Of a stretch of DNA of 64,000 nucleotides, positions 56,001-64,000 are shown in pieces (within the stretch, counting starts at the first letter, position 1; each line of letters starts with the position of its first letter). The notes below the pieces were generated by a model. It saw only the letters and a program-made list of their open reading frames with translations. It ran no database searches and had not been told where the DNA came from. The stretch covers positions 80,093,001 to 80,157,000 of the forward strand of contig CM059587.1 of NCBI GenBank assembly GCA_030407085.1, in the 5' to 3' direction. A program made the translations under genes and the position numbers. The DNA is from Trichopria drosophilae. Its lineage: Eukaryota; Arthropoda; Insecta; Hymenoptera; Diapriidae.

Positions 56001-56870
56001 AAAGAGATTACGTAGTTTCGTTTCGGCAAGACTGCGGAACAATCGAAAGTTTACAGTTGCGCCGTTAAGCGTGCAAAGTACATTAAAAGCACATTAACGC
56101 CACGTCTTTTTAACGACGCGCTAAACTCGCGGATTTTAAGAGGCGTACCCAAAAGTACTAATTATCGAGGGTTGCTAAATGAGAACGACGTCTTTTTCAC
56201 GAATACGGTCCATATGCGACGTCCTTCGATTTTCGTCGTATCCCGCGGAACGTGTAAGTCTGTATATGTGAGTAAATACGCATATAAGGAACAGGGAACG
56301 AGGTGTTTTGCCCTGGCACCATCAAGGGCAACGAGTTAGGGTATATTTTATGGTGGGCACACGTAGCTGGCGGAACGAGAACCAAAAAAGAAATGGTATC
56401 CCGCGCTTATAGCACGATGCCTACACAAATGAATTCTAGAGAGAGCGCTGATCATGCTCGAAATTTATAGTGCACAATTTTTGGTGTCGTACAAAACCCC
56501 CTGTCCCCCTGTTACCCAACAAACCTCACCCCTCACGGCGCATTCTTTATTTAAATCCTAAAAGCGTATCAGATGTTCCGTGAAAGGTTAGATTTTAAGA
56601 ACCATATAAAAATGCTCCCCGATATTTCTAACTTGAGGTTTTTACAGCCAACGTAATCTCGGATTGTCCGGCCTGTTCTCGAGTTATCCGGGGTTAAATT
56701 TATAGTTAATCCAGTTGCACAGCAGTTATTGCGACATTTAAACGTGTCCGTGAGCCGAAGTTTTAAAACTCGTGGGTCTTGGCCGGTTTAATGTGGCTAA
56801 TTAATCAAGTTTGGAACGATGGGTTGCATCGACGTTACGGGGTCTTAATTCATTGTTTGGGATGCCGATG
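56000..56870. other. CpG-rich island
   Basis: CG words rise (TTTTAACGACGCGCTAAACT near 56108, CGTATCCCGCGGAACG near 56236) and fall again after about 56870. Single-copy-looking, without a usable ORF. Same class as the other islands. Confidence 0.35.
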
Positions 56871-57109
56871 GAACAGATTGGAATATTTACGACGAAATGG
56901 AGAGATTTCGTAATTTTGATTGCCAAAATTCAATTTGATTAAATGAACTCCTTTTTGTAATTCTATAAATATTCTGGTAATTTTTGCTAATGTTTTTGTG
57001 CCTTAAATAACCTAGTTAGTAAAATAAAGCATCAATTATTAGTTTGTTTTGATCGTTTGTTGTTCATTTGACAATTGATACGAATAGAGAAAGTTGGTAA
57101 TAATGCCAA
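56871..57109. other. AT-rich spacer
   Basis: Nothing recognised. Confidence 0.3.
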
Positions 57110-57345
57110 ATAAGGAATCCAAAATGGCGGACAATTTTTCGCAAATACAATGGATTCGTTTGAAACTGTTTACTACGGGATCTCTGATAACAACATAAAA
57201 ATTAGCTATTCAATATTTCAATTTGCATTAGCTCAATTGACATTTCGCGTTTTTGTCCGCCAATTTTAATCGACCATTTTGATTTTTCAAATTATAAGAA
57301 CAGATTCATGATTGCTTACTACATAAACCCCCAACCAAGAAAATT
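57110..57345. repeat. Inverted pair of 120-bp monomers
   Basis: Plus-sense: GGAATCCAAAATGGCGGACA at 57114, then GGATTCGTTTGAAACTGTT. Minus-sense: GTCCGCCAATTTTAATCGAC at about 57255, CATTTTGATTTTTC, then AACAGATTCATGATTGC at about 57300 and AAACCCCCAACC. They face each other across a loop of about 60 bp. Confidence 0.6.
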
Positions 57346-57871
57346 CATATAAAGCGTTCATTAAAACAAAGTTTTCTTGTACGAGATTTGTCAAAATTCA
57401 ACTACTACCATTATTTTAATTTGTGTTTTTAATCTTTGAAGTGTATATCATAGAATTTATATATATATTTTTTTATCAATTTAAACTTTCGTTTTTAATA
57501 ATGATAATGGATATTTATTTTTGTACGAAACAAAACGTATAACCCATTAGTACAAACTTCTTCGTCTAAAATATGTGAATTCATATTAATTTATTATATC
57601 TTAGCATCAAAATGGTTGCAGTAAAATGTCGACTCCACTGTGTTTATTCAACAGAAATATTTACGAGATGGACAACAACAAAATATAATGACCAAGGAAA
57701 ATATTAAGAAGTGCAGACACAAATGAAATTATTCTTAATGCTGGCATTATGATAATAACACAGGCCGACACAATTTTGACCCAGAAACCAGTATATACTT
57801 TTTCGAAGGTTTTCGGTTCGTTAAATCCGAACCCGATGTCGAAATTTCCGTATTGGCTCTGGTTTCCGAGA
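57346..57871. other. AT-rich spacer
   Basis: No gene or terminus seen. It ends in moderately GC-rich sequence at the foldback edge. Confidence 0.35.
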
Positions 57872-58393
57872 TATCCTAACCTAAAAGTGCAAAAATAGCG
57901 TTTTTTTGCCTATATTTGAGGTTATGTAGCATCGAATTTGTTCTTGTACTCAAAATACTAAAAACACCATCTTCAAGTATAATGGTCGCCATATTGAATT
58001 TTTTACTTACAAAAAATAAAAATCTAACATCAAATTTCATTTCAGTGACCTAGAAAACTGAACCTAGAATCTGAGATAAAATTTGGAGATTTTTATATTT
58101 TAGAAACTGATACTGAGAAGAAAATTAATTTAATAACAATCATCATGGTGGAAACAACATGGTAACTACCAAATAAATGAGTATACGAGTAACCATTCAT
58201 TTTCTATATTTTCTAGGTCACTGAAATGAAATTTGATGTTAGATTTTTATTTTTTGTAAGTAAAAAATTCAATATGCCGACCATTATACTTGAAGATGGT
58301 GTTTTTAGTATTTTGAGTAAAAGAACAAATTCGATACTACATAACCTCAAATATAGGCAAAAAACGCTATTTTTGCGCTTTTAGGTTAGGATA
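57872..58393. mobile_element. 522-bp foldback MITE with 185-bp arms
   Basis: Left arm 57872-58057 and right arm 58209-58393 are near-perfect reverse complements, with only a few differences. Outer ends are TATCCTAACCTAAAAG(T/C)GC; TA at each edge could be the target duplication of a Tc1/mariner-like element, leaving termini TCCTAACC. Inner ends meet at CAGTGACCTAGAAAA. The 150-bp loop has no ORF. High arm identity suggests recent origin or arm-to-arm gene conversion. Confidence 0.85.
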
Positions 58394-58509
58394 GGAAGTG
58401 TTTTTCCTTAAAACAACATCCAAACAACATTGGATTTCTAAAACAAAAATGTCCAAAATAATGGTTGAACATTGGACGCACACATATTACAGCATAGGCG
58501 ATTTTACTG

Positions 58510-58590
58510 TTGTCAACTCTGGGCATTTTTTGGGTCCTTGATTGCGAATATCCATTCAAAAATTTCACATCTAAAATGGCAGATGCAGAA
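58510..58590 (+). repeat. Diverged 120-bp monomer
   Basis: TTTTTTGGGTCCTTGATTGC, GAATATCC and CTAAAATGGCAGATGCAG stand in the family order. An 84-codon plus frame (58510-58764) and a 95-codon minus frame overlap here and carry no known domain. Confidence 0.5.
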
Positions 58591-60045
58591 TTACGATCCG
58601 GAACGCTAGAGAAATACTTTGTGTTCATTATATTTGTAAATGAGAAACCTACACTGCAAATGTCAAAATTCAACTTTGAAGATAAAAAGAATATGTCATT
58701 TTATGGAAATGCAATGCATAAGTCGTTCATAATTTCTAAAACTTCTAAACAGTATAATAATTAATTGATTAGTGGATCATGATCATGATAATGGTTGTTC
58801 CACCAATAATCGAAAGGTCCCGCGTCCAAGTCCCGGCGCTTCGAATCTCTCCAGTTCGGTACTGACTTTTTTTTTTAATATAACAATGAAATTATTTAAA
58901 AAAATCATTAAAAATTTCAGCTCATTCACCATTGTTATAACTGAACATTTGCAACAAAAATGTGTCAATTGCACTATATAATCATACCGACCAGTTTCTA
59001 ACTTACGAGATAAAACGTTCGAAGCAGCTAAAATAATAAATTACATTTCGATATTAATTCAGAACAAGACGAATTATTATCTTTTGTCGTTACTTATATA
59101 AAGTCGATGATCGCTATATAACTTGTTTAGATTTAATTGGTCGCCTGGGGTGTCCGAACAAATTTAAATCGAAGGTTAATACGAGGTCAGATTTTATTTG
59201 ATTCAGTAATAAAAATTTAAAACATGCTTAAAACCGTTTTTTAAAGTTTTTTTTGAAACAATACAATAATATTAAATTTAACATAAGATTTAAAAGATTT
59301 AATGAAAACAAAATTAAATATCTTAAATATTACATTCTCATAAAGCCTTGATACATAACAGTAAAAGTATTTCGCTATATAAAAAATGAAATTTGTATTT
59401 TGATTTTTGGCTCTATTATTTCATCCGTTCGTCACAAGAAATGCATCGGGCGATCGATCCTGAATGTGTATTTATTCTTTATTCAAAATCTCGTATTTTA
59501 CCAGTTGCGAGAAGTACTCCGCCCGATGCGCCACCAAACGGTGATGATTCTATACATCAGTTTTTCAAGTCCCTTTCATGACATTGTAACAAAGTCTATC
59601 TGCTAATAGTTTAGTTCAAAATGGTCATATTTACTGTAGCATGCAGAGTTCCGATCGGTTTCTAATATCATGTTTGTAACAATGTACGTGGTATTATCGC
59701 AAAATAAATTTTTTGCAAAAAAAAAAATTAAAATTCGAAAAAATTTTTTTTTATTCAAATATTATTTATTCTGCATTTTAAAAATCTATTCTAAAAATGA
59801 TTTCAATTTTTCCGAAAATGTTCTTCATTTTTATAGTGGAATTGAGTAAAATAATAATATTTGACCTTGAATAAACCTACTTTTTATATTAGTACAGGCA
59901 CTCCGTGGTGAATATTTGAAAAATTTACATTTGGTTCTTCGCGTCAAAGAGGAAATTAAGAATGAAATATTTTGTATAATTCATCTGACATTCCTATTCA
60001 ATAACTAAAAAAATACATGGAATAACCGCAGATTGATCTACTACA
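58591..60045. other. AT-rich intergenic DNA
   Basis: About 1.4 kb. A GC-richer patch with CCCGCGTCCAAGTCCCGGCG near 58819 was checked for a tRNA; none folds. Frames of 60-70 codons at 59393-59606 are unrecognised. An A-run/T-run pair lies at 59715-59755. Confidence 0.4.
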
Positions 60046-60049
60046 AATA

Positions 60050-60145
60050 TAAGTCCACCATATTGGCGCAATCATTATTATTTCGAATTTTGAAAAACCA
60101 ACGTCAGGATTGTAACAAGCGAACTCAAAATTCCTGGAGTAATGA
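60050..60145 (-). repeat. 120-bp monomer, minus sense
   Basis: GTCCACCATATTGGCGCAAT, TTTCGAATTTTGAAAAACC, AGGATTGTAACAAGCGAACT and CAAAATTCCTGG follow the reversed family order (GTCCGCCATATTGGATCC.. to ..GCGACCCCAAAAACC). Confidence 0.55.
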
Positions 60146-60500
60146 CTTACAAAAGAATTCTATTAGTTTGAATAAATTTATTTATTACATTAGATACTTC
60201 ATTTTAAGTTTCGAACAAATTACAGGGGATTTGTATTTTTATATAATCGTTGATCATTTGTTTCATTTTTGAAATTTGTAACATTTAATAGAAGTTCATA
60301 ACATTTCAAATCTTCATTAAACTTACATTTCGCACAGCAAAATAATAAGTATAATAGTAAAAATAATCGCTCTATCGGCAGAAGTAAAAGTATATCTGAC
60401 GTTCGTAAAAGGAATCGTATTCCTCCTAACGCTAATTGAACGATTTCATTACAGTTACTATTTTTATTATTATTAATGTATTTTCCGACTGCTCATCGGT
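60146..60500. other. AT-rich spacer
   Basis: Nothing recognised. Confidence 0.35.
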
Positions 60501-61060
60501 AAGATATATAATTAATTAATTCGATATCACCGATGGAGTAAGGTTACGTGAGAACTCGGCAGGGGTTAAGGATCGATGATCCGATGGGAAAAGATCTAGA
60601 ACACTTCCTGAAACTGGGATCATTTGTAAAAGGCTCGGGCAGCGCCGTAAAAGCGTACTGAACACAATGGTTGTGACGCGACTCGCTCACAAAGTCCCAA
60701 AGTCAGTGTACTTTATCTTCTTCGAGACGAATGAGTTGGAAATTTAATTTCGTCGAAGTCAAACTTCCCAGCAGGGAGCTTGGTGCACCGGGCACCAACA
60801 ATTCGAGTTTTTGCTTTTTCTTTCCGGATGGGGTTTCATTTCGGAAAGCTGCCTCTCTCGGTATAACAAACATCCAATAATATGCGGGAGATGCGACTTG
60901 GAGTTTATTTCCCTCTTATGCACAACATAATGAGTGGATTCCTTAACGTTTGCGTTACCGCGATTGATTTATGGGATTAATTTAAGCTTTTGTCCGAAAA
61001 AATTCGAGACGTCGTGGACATTCGATTTTAATCATGAGACGGTACCGTTGCGACGTATCA
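60500..61060. other. Moderately CpG-rich island
   Basis: CG-containing words such as CGGGCAGCGCCGTAAAAGCG (near 60636) and CCCAGCAGGGAGCTTGGTGC (near 60768) stand out from AT-rich flanks. No ORF. Same class as the other islands. Confidence 0.35.
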
Positions 61061-61626
61061 CGATTTTTTAATTGTGTATTTTTTAGCTTTCACGATGCTA
61101 TTCCTTTAAGTACCAGGAGCGTTTACACAATTATCTTAAAAATCGATTCTTTAAATGTCAAGAATTTTAATTTGTATAAAATGATCCTTGGGTACGTTTA
61201 AAGAATGAAGTTGAGAGACATCAAGAATGGTATCTATATGTTTCAACATTTTTCGGTATTTTTAATTGAAGTATAATGGTAATTTTATTCTGCAATATTA
61301 CAAGAACAAATATTTCCTTATATGAATTTTTGGATTTATTCTAGAACAGAGAATAACAGAAAATGGCAATAGATTTTTTAGACTTTCGAAAACCTAGGTA
61401 GTATTTCATTTTCTTAAATATTATTCCGATAATTTAAAAAAATAAGTGGTCGATGACATTTAGAATTACGATTTCAGAATTTCTCCTTTTTATTGCAAAA
61501 TACGAGTATAGTATTTTTATTTCATTTTCATTGTTATCTCATACAATCTTTTAATATTAATTGTTTTACATAATGCAAATCCAGTTACTCTAGCTCTTAT
61601 TACTACGAAACTGAATAGTAAATTCC
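61061..61626. other. AT-rich spacer
   Basis: Nothing recognised. Confidence 0.35.
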
Positions 61627-62483
61627 GCAACTAGGGAGTAAAATAGGCGATCGCCGATGCCTGGGCGCAAGAGGTCGGTAATTCGAATGAGTGCAAACTC
61701 CGATTGTCCTTTGTTGCCCATACTATTTTCTCATATGAGAGCATGCTATTTTGCTCCCGCGAAATAGGGAGCAAAATGGTATTTCGCACTTAGAGTGTCA
61801 TAAGTTTATTTTGCTCCCAGAATGATTTATTTTTCTTGTTAGGGAGAGAAAGTGCTATTTTGCTCTCGCGATATAGGAAGCAAAATATAATTTTGAGCCC
61901 TGAGTGTGAAAAAGTAATTTTTCTTTTTCAATATTTGAAGTTTTTGTAAAGTGCATATGTAACTGGATTATAGCAAACTTGCACTTCAAAACACTTGGCT
62001 AATCTTAACAAACCCAATTAATATTTTCTTCAATTAAGAACTAATTTTTTGTATCAAGTACATATTTCTTTCGGATTTGCAGATATCATAACACTTCAAG
62101 AGCTTAGATTTTAATGTGGATGATATTGCTGAAGACACAAATTGTTTTGTTTAACTCCCGAGCGAAGCGTTAGCGGCAATTCGTATATGTCAGCAAATAT
62201 TTAATTTCTCTTGGTGCCCATACTATTCTCTGATACGAGATCGAGCTATTTGCCTCCCGCTATACAGGGAACAAAATAGTATTTTAGGCTGAATGTGGCA
62301 GAAAATTATTTCGCTCCCGAATACATTTATTTTCCTCCCTACGAAGAAAAGGTGGTATTTTGCTCCGGCGATATAGGGAGCAAAGTAGCATTTTGTCTCC
62401 CTAATGAGCAAATTAAATATATCCGGTAGTAAAATCAGTTTCTTACACTCGGAGGGCAAATACCTCTTTTGCTCCCTAGTTGC
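61627..62483. mobile_element. TTTTGCTCCC hairpin element, full-looking copy
   Basis: The ends are GCAACTAGGGAGTAAAATAG on the left and, reversed, GCAACTAGGGAGCAAAAGAG on the right. Inside are repeated self-complementary blocks: TATTTTGCTCCC-GCGAAATA-GGGAGCAAAAT (61753-61780), a partner about 105 bp further right, then a second pair at about 62250-62290 and 62353-62390. Each block is followed by a GCTGAGTGTGAGAAA-like word. Conserved CCCGAGCGAAGCG occurs at about 62157. About 857 bp, no ORF that looks real. Not a family I can name. Confidence 0.6.
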
Positions 62484-62635
62484 ACAATGTACTAGTATTC
62501 AAAAAATTTGGTTAATGATTCAAATTTTCGTCTTGTTACCTTGTCAATGATTTTTTAAACCGAATTTTTAAAAATTGATGGATTTTAACCAATGAAGGAT
62601 TATTCTTTCTTGAAAAAGATTCTCTACAACATTGT
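62484..62635. other. Spacer between hairpin elements
   Basis: 150 bp, AT-rich. CATTGTGCAACTAGGG occurs at both edges in opposite orientation, so flanking bases CATT are shared by the two elements' ends. Confidence 0.4.
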
Positions 62636-62892
62636 GCAACTAGGGAACAAAATAGGTGTTTGACGCCCGAGCGAAACGAGGCAATTGGAATGAGTCTGCA
62701 AACACCTGTTTTCCCTTGTTTCACATATTATTTTGTGATACGAGAGCGTACTATTGTCCTCCGGAGAAAAACAGTATTTTGGGAATAGAGTGTGAGAAGC
62801 TTATTTTGCTCCCTGCTAAATTCATTTTGCACCCTAGGGAGATATTGCGCTATTTTGCTCCCGCAATATAGGGAGCAAAATAGCATTTGCGC
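62636..62892 (+). mobile_element. TTTTGCTCCC hairpin element, truncated copy
   Basis: Starts GCAACTAGGGAACAAAATAG, then GCCCGAGCGAAACGAGGCAA, ATACGAGAGCG, a degraded first hairpin near 62757 and a near-perfect second one, GCTATTTTGCTCCC-GCAATATA-GGGAGCAAAATAGC (62848-62883). The right terminus is missing. The same order as the left half of the copy at 61627. Confidence 0.6.
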
Positions 62893-63167
62893 TGAGAATA
62901 TGAGAAAAATATTTAAACATTTTTCAAAACTTTTTTACAAGGGTAGTAAGAATAGAATGTGAGCCAGTAAAAAAATGTAGAATAACAAATTATATTTGCA
63001 CTTTTTAATTTTGTTTAGCTCATTAATACCTCTTTCTTTCATCAATATCCTGAACAATAATAACCCTGGTGAGATGGATCAAACCTGTGAAGACTGCTGC
63101 GCAGATAATTGGGGGTATTAGATGTTAGCAGTTGGCTGAATAAGATTAAAGGTTATTCTTTTCTCCA
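62893..63167. other. AT-rich spacer
   Basis: Nothing recognised. Confidence 0.3.
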
Positions 63168-64000
63168 ATATTGCACGCATCGACAACCATCCAGATCTGC
63201 GAGAAACATTATAAATGTTATCAAATTTTCTGATTCCATAGGCCAATGAGATACAAGAATTTTGAATAACAGAAAAACAAGTTTATACTTCATAGTTGCG
63301 ACTGTAATTTGGTAAATCACGGCTTTTGAGGTCGCTAAATCCGAATCTGAAATCAGATTTTCAAAATTCAAAATGGCAGATACAATATGGCGGATGCATA
63401 CTCTAAAACTGATTCGATTTTGAGGAAACTGAGTACCTGCGGGTAAATGAGGTCGCTGGCAAATTGAAAGTATAATTTGTTATACCATTTGACAGTCTTG
63501 TGAATCGTTTCGTAAGAAGATACCTTTTTTCGAATTTGCTTTCGCTATAATGGATCCGCCGTTTTGAATTTAGGTATCCGATTTCAGGTTCAAATTCAGC
63601 GACCTCCAAAACCCTAAGGTACACACTTTCATAAAAATCAAACCATTTTTCAAACTTGCGTCCGCCATATTGCATACGCCATTTTGAATTCTGACAATCC
63701 GATTTCAGATTCGATTTCAGCGACCTACAAAACCATAACTCTAAAATTATAGAATAAATCAATGAAAATGTTGTACGCAAAGCTGATTTTCGAATGTATA
63801 TATATCCTGATTTGGGATCTGTTTACTAAAAATTATGGGAGGAAACGACACGATTTCCTCGATACCCCATAAAATGAAATCTTAGAAATAATCAAATCCT
63901 GGTCAAGGTATCCATTGCCGTCGGCAAATTCAACAATCCTAAATTATTAAGCGATTATTATCCCAAATTATAAGAATCACTTCCAAAACATTTAGAAGTA
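63168..64000 (-). mobile_element. Second CR1-group fragment, truncated and interrupted
   Basis: 63168-63310 matches 13768-13970 of the first copy (CGACAACCATCCAGATCTGC, TCAAATTTTCTGATTCCATA, GTAATTTGGT), with a deletion of about 60 bp. 63818-64000 matches 14505-14690 (GACACGAT, CATAAAATGA, AAGAGATTATTATCCCA-like and ACATTTAGAAGT), i.e. the RT domain around the AFDTLNH motif. The stretch between is replaced by 120-bp-family repeats, and RT codons corresponding to 13971-14504 (including YADD) are absent. It continues past the window edge. Confidence 0.85.
63320..63750. repeat. 120-bp monomers inserted in the CR1 fragment
   Basis: One plus-sense copy (GAGGTCGCTAAATCCGAATC at 63330, CAAAATGGCAGATACAATAT at about 63368). 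It is followed by two minus-sense copies with CGCCGTTTTGAATTTAGG at about 63556 and CGCCATTTTGAATTCTGAC at about 63678, spacing about 122 bp; each ends in CAGCGACCT. Plus and minus copies can pair as a hairpin. Frames of 72 and 125 codons on the minus strand are by-products. Confidence 0.7.

Noticed and set aside
58790..58870. Possible tRNA (TTCGAATC with GC-rich flanks)
   Set aside because: No acceptor stem or D arm could be paired around it.

Overview
The window looks like a gene-poor stretch of an insect nuclear genome, most likely Hymenoptera (bee, ant or wasp). The composition is strongly AT-rich, broken by CpG-rich islands of 0.3-1.2 kb. There is no operon-like packing of ORFs, short interstitial tracts of the arthropod telomere word (TTAGG/CCTAA) occur, and the mobile elements are animal-type: a CR1-group LINE, piggyBac, a pogo/Tigger-like element and several kinds of foldback MITE. 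I find no intact host protein-coding gene, tRNA or rRNA. The species call is inference; the mobile-element calls rest on visible termini, target-site words and protein motifs.

Layout. 0-5.4 kb: AT-rich DNA with two small foldbacks and imprecise CATC/GATG tracts. 5.4-7.3 kb: a deleted piggyBac element with TTAA ends, inverted repeats of about 0.7 kb and the last Cys-rich domain of its transposase. 7.5-9.4 kb: a CpG-rich island, a TTAA-flanked foldback MITE and a word-repetitive stretch. 10-13.2 kb: plain AT-rich DNA. 13.2-18.1 kb (minus strand): a decayed CR1-group non-LTR retrotransposon with ORF1 (PHD-like finger, coiled coil, Baculo_FP-like region), ORF2 (endonuclease, reverse transcriptase), a (TAA)n tail and two 183-bp repeats upstream of ORF1. 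18.7-24 kb: a CpG-rich island, a foldback with arms of about 280 bp and tandem copies of a dispersed 120-bp monomer.

24.1-33.9 kb is dominated by a degenerate pyrimidine-rich repeat field built on TTCTTCATTT-like words, with local higher-order periods of about 250-270 and 330-420 bp. Two CpG-rich single-copy islands (25.7-26.3 and 30.0-30.4 kb) sit inside it. 34-47 kb carries a G-quadruplex-prone island, a Tigger-like MITE, telomere-type tracts, a foldback whose arms are tandem 15-17 bp sub-repeats, a palindrome of about 104 bp, two CACAG-ended MITEs (one holding a second, TTAA-flanked MITE) and a 1-kb long-TIR element. 47-64 kb carries another sub-repeat foldback, CpG islands at 50.8-51.8, 56.0-56.9 and 60.5-61.1 kb, a cluster of CGTAAAG palindromes, a 30-bp minisatellite, a 522-bp foldback with TA at both ends, TTTTGCTCCC hairpin elements, and a second CR1 fragment running off the right edge.

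The strongest unexplained signal is a dispersed monomer of about 120 bp found at eleven places on both strands, singly, in tandem and as inverted pairs. Each well-kept copy carries CAAAATGGCGG, a word resembling the YY1/Pleiohomeotic binding site. At least two loci lie inside TTAA-flanked, piggyBac-like MITEs. All similarity statements come from reading the sequence by eye; no alignment or database search was run.
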